From the NCBI GenBank assembly GCA_947630935.1, contig CANRJL010000021.1:1-12304 (forward strand): DNA of 12,304 nucleotides, written 5' to 3'. Positions 1 to 7,485 of this stretch are shown here, piece by piece (position 1 is the stretch's first letter; each line of letters starts with the position of its first letter). The DNA is from an uncultured Bacilli bacterium (GTDB lineage: Bacteria; Bacillota_I; Bacilli_A; RF39; UBA660). Both the position numbers and the translations under genes were made by a program. The notes beneath the pieces are model-generated. The model was not told the origin of the DNA. It did no database searches and saw nothing but the letters and a program-made list of their open reading frames with translations.

Positions 1-434
1 TATTCATGAATAGCCATACTAGCAACACTTCTAATTCTAAATATTGCTTGATATAAATTAGCTCTTGGTCTTAAATACGCAATAGTCCTTAAAAATTCTT
101 TCGTATGTCTTTTTGGTTGCAAAGGATAGTCCATTGGGCAATCTCCTAATAAAGTTATTTCTTTAGCAACTAATTCTATTTCTTGATTTTTACCTTCACT
201 TTTCTTAATTGTTCCAACGACATTTAAAGCTGAACCATTCTTTAAAGAAGTAATTTTATCAAAATCAGCTAAATCTTTATTATAAACAATTTGCAAATGC
301 TTAAAAGTTGTTCCATCTGAAAAATCAATAAACCCAAATTCTTTTTGAGGGCGATGATTTCTTATCCACCCATTAACCACTACTTCTTTATCAATTAATT
401 TTTCATAATTATCCCAAATATTTTTTAAATTCAT
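1..434 (-). CDS. asnS: Asparaginyl-tRNA synthetase, N-terminal part (truncated by window edge)
   Basis: AsnRS charges tRNA-Asn with asparagine in the cytoplasm. About 144 codons are visible, starting at ATG 434-432, with AAAGGA nine bases upstream as ribosome binding site. Residues about 17-100 form the OB-fold anticodon-binding domain: VVNGWIRNHRPQKEFGFIDF is the usual class IIb opening. It is followed by MDYPLQPKRHTKEFLR and then AYLRPRANLYQAIFRIRS, the entry to the class II catalytic domain. The YPLQPKRH form is what I know from bacterial AsnRS rather than AspRS or LysRS. The catalytic motifs lie outside the window. The upstream T-box has an AAC specifier and a UGGC bulge, which independently supports asparagine. 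The rest of the protein (family length about 430-465 residues) should continue to the left. Confidence 0.93.
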   Translation of the reverse strand, partial: MNLKNIWDNYEKLIDKEVVVNGWIRNHRPQKEFGFIDFSDGTTFKHLQIVYNKDLADFDKITSLKNGSALNVVGTIKKSEGKNQEIELVAKEITLLGDCPMDYPLQPKRHTKEFLRTIAYLRPRANLYQAIFRIRSVASMAIHE

Positions 435-665
435 TTTAATCTTTCCTTTCTTAAAAAATAATAAAAACCTAGACTACGTAAGGACGAAAAAAACTTTCCG
501 CGGTGCCACCTTACTTCACCCAGGCTCTTTCTTTTTTTATCACATAAAATGCGTTCTTAATATTTATGAAAGTTGTCTTTCCAAAAGCATTCTTAAAGCA
601 TTTTCACCAACTAGCTTTCTCTTATCTAAGAATTTTCTTTTTTCCTTTTCTTTCCTTAAGAAGTT
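435..665 (-). promoter_or_regulatory. T-box leader of asnS (asparagine specific)
   Basis: Read on the minus strand, 511-498 is AGGTGGCACCGCGG, the T-box consensus. Its UGGC (508-505) would pair with the GCCA end of uncharged tRNA-Asn, whose discriminator base is G. GUAAGG (514-509) and CCUUAC (483-478) form the antiterminator stem around that bulge. Farther upstream, GAGAAAGCTAGTTGGTGAAA matches the AGAG...GGTTGGTGAA signature of Stem I. An AAC at 555-553, in AAGAACGC, is the likely specifier codon for Asn. Only about 42 bases separate the specifier from the T-box, so Stem II/IIA-B appear to be absent or vestigial. Low charging of tRNA-Asn would favour asnS expression. Confidence 0.87.
463..483 (-). 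terminator. Candidate T-box-controlled terminator hairpin
   Basis: On the minus strand CCUUACGUAGUCUAGG (483-468) can fold with CCU/AGG outside and AC/GU inside, followed by U5 and then a longer U-rich stretch. It shares CCUUAC with the antiterminator stem, as a competing terminator should. The helix is short and interrupted, so attenuation by this hairpin is plausible but weakly supported. Confidence 0.35.
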
Positions 666-671
666 ACAAAT

Positions 672-700
672 ATTTTAATTCTTTTTCCCCAAATAGTCAA
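672..700 (-). promoter_or_regulatory. Promoter of the asnS leader
   Basis: On the minus strand TTGACT (700-695) and TAAAAT (677-672) are separated by exactly 17 bases. Transcription would start near 665, giving a leader of about 230 nt that contains the whole T-box. The promoter lies just after the stop codon of the upstream glycosyltransferase gene. No convincing terminator separates the two units. Confidence 0.75.
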
Positions 701-724
701 TCTAGTTTTTAAGACTTTATTTAA

Positions 725-1918
725 CTATTTTTTTTCATAATAATGTGGAATTACTGACCATCCTAAATTTTTTTTACAAAGAAAAACTAAAAATGCTTGA
801 AGATAACTTAATAAAAAAATAGGATGATAAAAAACAGTTTGCCAATATAAGCCTTTAGTAATTTTTAATTCATTTTGAACATTTTTCATAATTTTTATAG
901 TCAAAAACATCCCAAATAAATAAAAAGCCCCTAAAAATATAAGCAAAGCTAACCAAAATTTATTTAGACCAAAGATGCCCAAAAAAATAGTCAAAACACC
1001 CAAAATCAAAAAAACTAAAGGCAATATGCCAATCCCAAAATGATATAAAGAACGACTATTTCTTTTTTTCTTAACTGAAGCTTTTAGAAACGGCCCAATA
1101 TTTGCTAGCCAATTTTGAAAATAACCTTTAATCCATCTGCTTCTTTGGTGGATACTTACTGTATAATTTTCAGGCTGTTCATCATAATATATTGCTTTTT
1201 TATTATATGTAGTTGAAAGAGCATATTTTGTAGCATATAACGAAATTTCATAATCTTCTGTAAGACTATGAAAAGGAAAAGTTTGCCATTGACTAATCAA
1301 TCTTCCATGAATATAATAACCTGTCCCAGAAAAAAGAATATTTTCCTTATTTTTAATTGCCTTTAAATTACGATATTCATTAATTAATAAAAATGTCAAC
1401 CAAGAACTAACAGCCACAACATTTGAATTATTTTTTATAGCTCGGTAACCCATGGCCATAGCATATCCAGCTTGATAAGAAGAAAGCATTTCTTCAATAT
1501 AATTATTACTTAAAACATTATCAGCATCAAATATAAAATATAAATCATAATTTATTTTTTTCTGCTGTAAATCATCAATCAATTCAGCAATTGCATAACC
1601 TTTAGTTTTTAATGATAAATTTTGCCGAATAAAAACATTCATATGAAATTTTTTAGCTATAAAAATAGTGGGATCATTTGCCTGTTCTACAATAATATAG
1701 ACATGTGAAGGTAAAACAGAAACTGTTTGATTAACAATTGATGTAAGAAGTTGCCCAATGACCTTAGACTCATTACGAGCTGGAATTATAATTGCTATTG
1801 ACGGACTTTTTTTAATATCAGTTTCTAATTGGTAAGAATCTTTTTTTAATCTTTTACGCAATGTCATCCAAAAAGCTAAGGCAAGTAATAAAAAGCCAAT
1901 TTTCAAAAGGAAATTCAT
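725..1918 (-). CDS. Membrane-anchored family 2 glycosyltransferase
   Basis: The 397-residue protein is a processive-type GT2 enzyme, predicted to transfer sugar from an activated nucleotide donor at the inner face of the membrane. It has one N-terminal membrane segment (about 3-20), a GT-A domain (about 40-265) and three C-terminal membrane segments (about 293-316, 321-342, 363-381). Visible motifs are IIIPARNE at 44-51, DADN at 131-134 (metal/donor binding), TED at 220-222 (likely catalytic base) and QRSRW at 258-262, the Q(Q/R)xRW motif of cellulose-, hyaluronan- and PNAG-synthase-like enzymes. Acceptor and donor sugar cannot be read from the sequence. Its ATG overlaps the stop of the upstream CmpB-type gene by four bases (ATGA), so the two are translationally coupled and probably act together at the envelope. 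Confidence 0.88.
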   Translation of the reverse strand: MNFLLKIGFLLLALAFWMTLRKRLKKDSYQLETDIKKSPSIAIIIPARNESKVIGQLLTSIVNQTVSVLPSHVYIIVEQANDPTIFIAKKFHMNVFIRQNLSLKTKGYAIAELIDDLQQKKINYDLYFIFDADNVLSNNYIEEMLSSYQAGYAMAMGYRAIKNNSNVVAVSSWLTFLLINEYRNLKAIKNKENILFSGTGYYIHGRLISQWQTFPFHSLTEDYEISLYATKYALSTTYNKKAIYYDEQPENYTVSIHQRSRWIKGYFQNWLANIGPFLKASVKKKRNSRSLYHFGIGILPLVFLILGVLTIFLGIFGLNKFWLALLIFLGAFYLFGMFLTIKIMKNVQNELKITKGLYWQTVFYHPIFLLSYLQAFLVFLCKKNLGWSVIPHYYEKK

Positions 1919-2598
1919 TTGACGACCTCAATTACGACCATATTCGTATAGCTCTTTTTCAAAATATCATCCCCAAAATAAGTATCAAAATATTTGCCCA
2001 CAAAACTAACAGCCGGATATCCATTATGTCTAAAAGTTTGACGAATTAAAGCACCCCACGAAATTGTAAAATCAATCGCTAATAACACTATTAAAATATT
2101 AGTTAATATAACTCCAAATTTAAGAGGAAATGATTCAACAACATTAGAAATAGCTGGATATATTATTTTAATTAAAACTAAAGCCAACAAACCCCAGACA
2201 ATTGCAAAAGGAATAGTTGTTCGCCCATTAATATTTAATATTTCATTAGAATAATCCCACGAAACAGTTCCTAAAAAAGTTTCTTGTAAAAAACTAATTA
2301 AGTATTCAAAACCGCCCCCTAAAATCGCCCCATATAATAATATTTGCCAATCTTTTCTTTTGCGACGGCCAATTAGCCAAATCATAATAATCGCGCCAAA
2401 ACCATAAACTGGTGAGATAGGTCCCCAAATAACTCCTCTTCTTAATTGCCAAACCCACTCATGATAAAAATGATAATGCATAAATAAATTTAATAATTCT
2501 TCATAATAAGCGCCAAAAACACAGCCAAACAAAAAAATCCAAAAAAATTTATAGAAACATCGCCCTTCAGCAAATTTCTTTTTTGCACAACCATCCAT
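1915..2598 (-). CDS. CmpB-type (putative ABC transporter type IV) membrane protein
   Basis: The 227-residue protein is an integral membrane protein with about five hydrophobic segments (about 16-37, 60-78, 86-103, 128-147, 160-181). The stretch RRGVIWGPISPVYGFGA at 53-69, then EYLISFLQE at 98-106, WDYS at 114-117 and NINGR at 122-126 match what I know as the ABC_trans_CmpB family (Pfam PF06541). The transporter role of that family is annotated but poorly tested, and no ATP-binding partner is encoded here. The start ATG at 2598-2596 has AGGAG closely upstream. It is the first gene of a two-gene unit with the GT2 enzyme, so a role in envelope glycopolymer handling is possible, as inference only. 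Confidence 0.82.
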   Translation of the reverse strand: MDGCAKKKFAEGRCFYKFFWIFLFGCVFGAYYEELLNLFMHYHFYHEWVWQLRRGVIWGPISPVYGFGAIIMIWLIGRRKRKDWQILLYGAILGGGFEYLISFLQETFLGTVSWDYSNEILNINGRTTIPFAIVWGLLALVLIKIIYPAISNVVESFPLKFGVILTNILIVLLAIDFTISWGALIRQTFRHNGYPAVSFVGKYFDTYFGDDILKKSYTNMVVIEVVK

Positions 2599-2628
2599 AT
2601 TCTCCTACTTCCTTATCTTTATATACCT

Positions 2629-2657
2629 ATTGTAAAAAAAATAAAACAGGTTGTAAA
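2629..2657 (-). promoter_or_regulatory. Promoter of the CmpB-GT2 operon
   Basis: On the minus strand TTTACA (2657-2652) and TACAAT (2634-2629) are 17 bases apart. The start codon lies about 30 bases beyond the -10 box. The dtd gene ends only 26 bases upstream. The AAAAC...GTTTT plus T8 run here could also act as a weak terminator for the dtd operon. Confidence 0.65.
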
Positions 2658-2682
2658 GTTTTTTTGTTAATCAATTGTCAAA

Positions 2683-3117
2683 TCATTTTTCAAGCAAAAT
2701 GGTTGTTGGCCCTAAATTTGTAAAACTAACTTCCATCATTTCGCCAAAAATTCCCGTTTCAACTGGCAAATATTTTTGCAAATTTTCATTAAAAAAGTCA
2801 TAAAGTTTTCGAGCTGAAGAAGCATTTAAAGCATCATGATAACTTGGACGATTACCTTTCTTTGTATCAGCATATAAAGTAAACTGACTAACCACCAAAA
2901 TACTTCCTTTCACTTCCAAAACATTCTTATTCATGACCATATTTGCATCTTCAAAAATTCGTAAATGAATAATTTTTTGAATCATTTCTAAAACAATATC
3001 TCTATTATCATCTTTTTTAAACCCTACTAGAAGAAGAAGCCCAAAAGGAATCTTCCCTACAACTTGTTTGTTAACGATTACTTGAGCTGTCTTTACTTTT
3101 TGCACAACAACTTTCAT
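2683..3117 (-). CDS. dtd: D-aminoacyl-tRNA deacylase
   Basis: DTD hydrolyses D-aminoacyl-tRNAs (and mischarged glycyl-tRNAs) in the cytoplasm as a homodimer, protecting translation from the wrong chirality. The 144 residues are full length for the family. Visible landmarks are the N-terminal VVQKVKTAQVIV, SQFTLYADTKKGNRPS at 77-92 (active-site rim) and TGIFGEMMEVSFTN at 121-134. These are followed by LGPTT at 135-139, which holds the Gly-Pro that probes the substrate from the neighbouring subunit. Most bacterial DTDs read NDGPVT there, so NLGPTT is a mild deviation that keeps the GP core. Its ATG overlaps the rel stop codon by four bases (ATGA), and rel-dtd adjacency is common in Firmicutes. 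Confidence 0.95.
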   Translation of the reverse strand: MKVVVQKVKTAQVIVNKQVVGKIPFGLLLLVGFKKDDNRDIVLEMIQKIIHLRIFEDANMVMNKNVLEVKGSILVVSQFTLYADTKKGNRPSYHDALNASSARKLYDFFNENLQKYLPVETGIFGEMMEVSFTNLGPTTILLEK

Positions 3118-5249
3118 TTTCTCTTAACCTTCTTAACTACCTTTAATTGATATAAACTATTCATAAAATCATCTAACTCTTCTTTTGATTTTACTTTAAC
3201 TGTCATCCAATAATTCATCATATAATCTACTACTTTTGTTTTAATATTGTATACATTTATATTTTTCAAAGTAGCTTTTCGCACTAATTCTAATAAACAA
3301 TTTTTAGAACTATTAGTCTCAATTATAATATCTGTTTCATAAAAATGATTTGCTAAAGGGTTCCATACTACATCAATCATTCTCATATCTTGATGAACAA
3401 TGTTTTCACAATCTTTCCGATGAACTTTAACCCCTTTTCCTTTGGTAATAAAGCCAACAATTTCATCGCCATAAACAGGACGACAGCAATTAGCAAAAAC
3501 AGCCAAAATATCTGCATTTCCAGATACTAAAACATCATTTTTAGATAAATTTTGAATATTAGGAGTTGACCGCATCATCTTTTCTACTAAAGCATCACTA
3601 GCACTTTTCTTATCAGAAGTAACTATAAGGATAATATAAGCAGATGTATATCTTAAAGAACCAATAGCAAAATAAATATCATTTATATCATTAAAATGCA
3701 ACTCTTTACATATTTCTTTCACATGTTCACTAGATAATACTTCATCAAAAGCAAGTTTTTGCTTACGTAATTCATTATGAAGCAATATTTTACCCTTTTC
3801 AATAATAGCTTCCTTATCTTGTTTACTAAAATAAGACTTTATTTTATTTTTAGCATGAGAAGTTTTTACAAAATTTAACCATTCCTTTTTTGGAACAGAA
3901 TTTGCATTAGTTTTAATTTGAATTATATCATTATTTTGTAAATGATAATCTAATGGCACAATAGTATCATTAACAATTGCTCCAATTGTTGTATCACCTA
4001 CTCCTGAATGAATACGATAAGCAAAATCTAAAGGAGTAGAACCAACAGGAAGTTCAACAACATCGCCTTTCGGTGTGAAAACATAAATACAATCGTTTAA
4101 GAAATCATTTTGCACCTGATTATTAAAATCTTCCAAAGTCAAATTATCACTTGCTTCAATCAAACTTCGAAATAATTCTAGTTTTTGCTCCATCACATTA
4201 TGGGTTTTTTTAGCCCCTTTTTCTTTATAAGACCAATGAGATGCGATACCTTTCTCAGCAATTTCATCCATTTCATGAGTTCGTATTTGAATTTCGTAAC
4301 GATTACCATCATAGCCAAAAACACCAGTATGTAAAGATTGATACATATTTTCCTTAGGCATTGCTATATAGTCTTTAAATCTTCCTGGTATAGGTCTAAA
4401 TTTAGCATGAATTAACCCAATAGCTAGATAACAATCACTTACTTTATCAACTATGACTCGCAAGGCCAAAATATCATAAATTTGATTCCATTTCTTTCCA
4501 TTATTTAATTTATTATAAATACTATAAACGCTTTTAACACGACTTTTAATATGAAAAGAAATATTTTGCTCAATTAGCATTTCACTAATTTCTTCTTGCA
4601 TATCTGCCAAATTAGCTTCCAATTCACTACGAGAAACAGCCAGTTTTTCTTCAATATCTTTATATACTTGTGGTTTACTATATTTTAAACACCAATCTTC
4701 CATTTCACTTTTCCAAGCATTAATTCCTAAACGATGAGCGATTGGAATTAAAACATTCATAGTTTCATCAACTTTTCTTTTTAAAGCTTCTTTTTCTAAA
4801 ACATCACCTGTCCGCAAATTATGAATACGATCAGCAATTTTAATAAACAAAACGCGAACATCTTGAGCTAGTCCAACTAAAACTTTTCGCAAATTCAAAC
4901 TAGCTGCCATACCATCATCATTTAATTCTAATTTATTCATCTTGGAAATAGAATCAACCAAAAGAGCAATATCATCGCCAAATAAAGAAGCAATTTCATC
5001 CTTTGTTGAACCGCCATGATTAATTGTTTCATGTAACAAAGCAGCACATATACTTGCACAATCAGTATTCAAATCACTTAAGATATTAGCCACATTTAAA
5101 GAATGCTGAATATAATCATCACCATTTAATCTTTTCCTGTCCTTAGGATGTTTCAAAGCATAATCATATGCTTTATAAATATTCTCAATTTCTTCAGTTG
5201 TTAAATCATGTTTACATTTATCAATAATTGTTTCAATTGTGATATTCAT
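3114..5249 (-). CDS. rel: Long RelA/SpoT-type (p)ppGpp synthetase with degenerate hydrolase motif
   Basis: The 711-residue cytoplasmic enzyme makes the alarmone (p)ppGpp on stalled ribosomes. Domains in order: HD hydrolase-like (about 25-195), synthetase (about 235-345), TGS (387-447, with YRIHSG), helical region, zinc-finger domain (C588, C589, H610, C614) and C-terminal ACT (about 636-711). The synthetase looks complete: YSIYNK at 242-247, D259, RFKDYIAMPK at 290-299, YQSLHT at 303-308 and E319 in YEIQIR. The hydrolase domain keeps R40, H49, H73, D140 and N144 (RelSeq R44, H53, H77, D144, N148 with a constant offset of four). However, HDxxED reads H73-E74-T75-I76-N77-H78, so RelSeq D78, E81 and D82 are all replaced. 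Hydrolysis of (p)ppGpp is therefore probably weak or lost (inference). The gene starts two bases from the MBL gene stop, with GGAAGGA as ribosome binding site, and overlaps dtd. Confidence 0.95.
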   Translation of the reverse strand: MNITIETIIDKCKHDLTTEEIENIYKAYDYALKHPKDRKRLNGDDYIQHSLNVANILSDLNTDCASICAALLHETINHGGSTKDEIASLFGDDIALLVDSISKMNKLELNDDGMAASLNLRKVLVGLAQDVRVLFIKIADRIHNLRTGDVLEKEALKRKVDETMNVLIPIAHRLGINAWKSEMEDWCLKYSKPQVYKDIEEKLAVSRSELEANLADMQEEISEMLIEQNISFHIKSRVKSVYSIYNKLNNGKKWNQIYDILALRVIVDKVSDCYLAIGLIHAKFRPIPGRFKDYIAMPKENMYQSLHTGVFGYDGNRYEIQIRTHEMDEIAEKGIASHWSYKEKGAKKTHNVMEQKLELFRSLIEASDNLTLEDFNNQVQNDFLNDCIYVFTPKGDVVELPVGSTPLDFAYRIHSGVGDTTIGAIVNDTIVPLDYHLQNNDIIQIKTNANSVPKKEWLNFVKTSHAKNKIKSYFSKQDKEAIIEKGKILLHNELRKQKLAFDEVLSSEHVKEICKELHFNDINDIYFAIGSLRYTSAYIILIVTSDKKSASDALVEKMMRSTPNIQNLSKNDVLVSGNADILAVFANCCRPVYGDEIVGFITKGKGVKVHRKDCENIVHQDMRMIDVVWNPLANHFYETDIIIETNSSKNCLLELVRKATLKNINVYNIKTKVVDYMMNYWMTVKVKSKEELDDFMNSLYQLKVVKKVKRK

Positions 5250-5250
5250 T

Positions 5251-5883
5251 TTAATTCCTTCCTACTAATATTTGACATTGAATATCTTTATCAAGCAACC
5301 TCTGAAACGCTTTTGCATCATCTAAATTACCAACTACATAACCATAATGAATAGGTATCACAATCTTTGGTTTTAAAGTATTAGCCAGCATAGCAGCTTC
5401 CTTATAATCCATAGTATAAGTTCCACCAATTGGTAAAAAAGCCACATCGCATTTAATCGTTCGTAGTTCTTTTAAAGCATCAGTATCCCCAGCCACATAA
5501 TATGTTAAGCCATCAAAATCAACAACATAGCCAACCCATTCTTGTTCTTTTCGATGATGTTTACTTTGTAAATTATATGCACATACCGTCTTTATTTCCA
5601 AATTTTTCAAAGCAATATGTTCATTAGGTCTTACAACATATATATATTCTTCTAAAATGCCAACATTTAAAAGTTCTTCCACAACATCTCGCGGAGTAAT
5701 AAAAACAGTATTTTCTTTTTTTAACTCCAAAATAGAGACAATTGAAAAATGATCCCAATGAGAATGCGTAATAAAAATATAATCAGCATCATGTCTAGCT
5801 TCGCGTTCAATTGGGTCAAAATAAATAACTTTACTTCCTTCCAAACGAATACTACTTTGCAAATTAATATCAATTTGTTTCAT
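5251..5883 (-). CDS. MBL-fold metal-dependent hydrolase (UlaG/YtkL-like)
   Basis: The 210-residue protein belongs to the metallo-beta-lactamase superfamily, in the short UPF0173/UlaG-like branch. H40-S-H42-W-D44-H45 is the HxHxDH metal-binding motif, GDTD at 132-135 supplies the bridging aspartate, and H179 in PIHYG supplies the late histidine. Substrate specificity cannot be inferred; relatives include ascorbate-6-phosphate lactonase and uncharacterised hydrolases. It has no signal peptide or membrane segment, so it should be cytoplasmic. The gene overlaps the comN-like gene by 14 bases and ends two bases before rel, so it belongs to that operon. In Bacillus, as I recall it, secDF, recJ and apt occupy this place instead. 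Confidence 0.85.
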   Translation of the reverse strand: MKQIDINLQSSIRLEGSKVIYFDPIEREARHDADYIFITHSHWDHFSIVSILELKKENTVFITPRDVVEELLNVGILEEYIYVVRPNEHIALKNLEIKTVCAYNLQSKHHRKEQEWVGYVVDFDGLTYYVAGDTDALKELRTIKCDVAFLPIGGTYTMDYKEAAMLANTLKPKIVIPIHYGYVVGNLDDAKAFQRLLDKDIQCQILVGRN

Positions 5884-6124
5884 TTTCTTTTCCTTTCTTT
5901 AACAAAATTTCTAAAGCTTCCGTATTTAAAATATCATCAACCATTTCTCCAATAGTTAAATCAACTTTTTTATTCCAAACATATTGACAAAAATAACTCC
6001 ATAAATCATTTTCAGTTACGTCCTTATATTTTCGACGATGCATTTCATTTTTTTTGGTTCTCAATGCCGGCAAAAGATATCCATATAACTCACGTGCCGA
6101 ATGAAATTTTTCATCCATAATCAT
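5870..6124 (-). CDS. ComN-like post-transcriptional regulator family protein
   Basis: This small 84-residue cytoplasmic protein is charged and largely helical. The pattern ELYGYLLPALRTKKNEM (12-28), then YKDVTENDLWSYFCQYVW (33-50) and IGEMVDDIL (58-66), fits the post-transcriptional regulator family that includes Bacillus ComN (Pfam PF13797): a YxdIT..dLW motif, a second tryptophan and a closing DIL helix. In B. subtilis, ComN acts post-transcriptionally on the late competence operon comE; the target here is unknown. Position next to a SpoVB-like gene and in front of rel-dtd matches the Bacillus neighbourhood, which strengthens the assignment. AGGAAGGTGA precedes two candidate starts, ATG 6124-6122 and ATG 6118-6116; either would work. 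It opens a four-gene operon. Confidence 0.75.
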   Translation of the reverse strand: MIMDEKFHSARELYGYLLPALRTKKNEMHRRKYKDVTENDLWSYFCQYVWNKKVDLTIGEMVDDILNTEALEILLKKGKENETN

Positions 6125-6141
6125 TCACCTTCCTAAATTTT

Positions 6142-6169
6142 TGCCTTAACTCATACAATTATTATACAG
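6142..6169 (+). promoter_or_regulatory. Possible promoter of the SpoVB-like gene
   Basis: On the plus strand TTGCCT (6142-6147) is followed after 16 bases by TATACA (6164-6169). Both boxes are imperfect. The region is shared with the stronger leftward promoter, so simultaneous use by polymerase could interfere. Confidence 0.35.
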
Positions 6170-6189
6170 AAAAGTAAAAGAAAGGACAA
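6161..6189 (-). promoter_or_regulatory. Promoter of the comN-MBL-rel-dtd operon
   Basis: On the minus strand TTGTCC (6189-6184) and a perfect TATAAT (6166-6161) are separated by 17 bases. Transcription would start near 6155, leaving a 5' leader of about 30 nt. The -35 box overlaps the ribosome binding site region of the divergent flippase gene, so the two units share one very short control region. Confidence 0.78.
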
Positions 6190-6195
6190 GTATTC

Positions 6196-7485
6196 ATGCA
6201 AAAAGATCAATTTAAAATGTCGATATGCATTCTTCTATTTGGTGGTTTTATCGTTAAAATTTTAGGCTTTATTGTCAAAATTATTTACACCAGAATCATC
6301 GGTCCCGAAGGAATTGGCCTATATACAATCGTTACCCCTACCTATTCCCTTTTAATTACTTTAGCAACTTTTGCTTTACCAATTAGTATTTCAAAATTAA
6401 TCAGTGAAAAAAAATATTCTTCAAAAAGAATACTTATATCAACAACATTTCTAATGATTATCTTAAATACCTTTTTTGTCCTTCTAATAATTCTTTTAGC
6501 CCCCTGGATAAGCAAATATTTATTAAAAAATGCGCAAACTTATTATTTATTAATTGCTATGGCATTTACTTTACCATTCATTAGTACAACATCCATCCTA
6601 AAAGGATATTTTTTAGGCAAAATGAATGTTGCTCCCAATACGCTATCTAATATTTTTGAACAAATAGTCCGTATTTTATTTTTAACATTTATTCTTCCTT
6701 TATTAACTGCAAAATCAATACTATTAGGAGTTATTAGTCTAATTCTTTTAAACATTCTTAGTGAATTAACCAGTATTTTAGTTTTTAGCTTTTTTATTCC
6801 TAAAAACAAAATAATTACAAAAGACGAAATAAAACCTAATCGCATCATCATCAAAAATATATTAGAAACATCAATTCCTAGTGTTTCTTCAAGATTTATT
6901 GGCAATCTCGGTTTCTTTCTAGAACCAATTATTTTAACCAATTTTTTATTATGGGCAGGTTATAGTAGCGAGTATATTTTAAGAGAGTATGCAAGCTACA
7001 ATGCTTATGCTTTAGGCCTTCTTACAATGCCATCTTTCTTCATTGCTGCCATCTGTCAAATATTAATACCAGAAATAAGCAAATATCTTGCCTCTAACCA
7101 AAAAGCAATGATAAAAAGACGCCTAAAACAAGCTTTGTTCTATGCTTTTTTAATTGGCTTTACCTGTTCATTTCTAATTTTTATTTTTCGTAATTTTCTT
7201 CTTAATGCTCTTTATAAAACAACCTTAGGTAACGACTACATATTTATTCTAGCACCATTTTTTGTCTTATTCTATTTAGAAGCTCCTCTTATAAGCACTC
7301 TTCAAGCCTTAGGAAAAGCCAATATAAGCATGAAAATTACCTTTTATGGTGAAATTGTTAAACTAAGTTTACTAGCCATTTTATCATTATGCAAAATCGG
7401 TTTATTTTCATTAGTAATAGCCGAAATTATAAATATATTTTTTGTAGTAATTTTAGACTTTAAGGCAATCAAAAAAACATTATAA
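6196..7485 (+). CDS. SpoVB/MurJ-type polysaccharide or lipid-linked precursor flippase
   Basis: The 429-residue polytopic membrane protein is of the MOP exporter superfamily (oligosaccharidyl-lipid flippase branch). The N-terminus GFIVKIIYTRIIGPEGIGLY with VTPTYSLLITLATFALPISI is the SpoVB/YtgP signature, including the RIIGPEGIGLY motif. About 12 hydrophobic segments can be counted, while SpoVB and MurJ relatives usually have about 14 and are 500 residues or more, so this one lacks roughly the last pair. It probably moves lipid-linked wall precursors across the membrane. A sporulation role should not be assumed from the name. AAAGGA lies nine bases before the ATG. Its neighbour on the other strand is the comN-like gene, as in Bacillus. 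Its last six bases, TTATAA, are also the last six of the convergent gene. Confidence 0.85.
   Translation: MQKDQFKMSICILLFGGFIVKILGFIVKIIYTRIIGPEGIGLYTIVTPTYSLLITLATFALPISISKLISEKKYSSKRILISTTFLMIILNTFFVLLIILLAPWISKYLLKNAQTYYLLIAMAFTLPFISTTSILKGYFLGKMNVAPNTLSNIFEQIVRILFLTFILPLLTAKSILLGVISLILLNILSELTSILVFSFFIPKNKIITKDEIKPNRIIIKNILETSIPSVSSRFIGNLGFFLEPIILTNFLLWAGYSSEYILREYASYNAYALGLLTMPSFFIAAICQILIPEISKYLASNQKAMIKRRLKQALFYAFLIGFTCSFLIFIFRNFLLNALYKTTLGNDYIFILAPFFVLFYLEAPLISTLQALGKANISMKITFYGEIVKLSLLAILSLCKIGLFSLVIAEIINIFFVVILDFKAIKKTL

Noticed and set aside
693..731. Inverted repeat AAATAGT...ACTATTT after the GT2 gene as a terminator
   Set aside because: The stem is A/T only, the loop is long, and it is followed by GGGG instead of a T tract. 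The right arm overlaps the asnS -35 box.
1861..2049. Plus-strand open frame across the GT2/CmpB junction
   Set aside because: It is antisense to two overlapping genes with clear motifs and has no ribosome binding site.
6543..6941. Open frame of 132 codons on the minus strand inside the flippase gene
   Set aside because: It lies fully antisense to a clear SpoVB-like protein, has no plausible ribosome binding site and gives a composition without recognisable motifs.
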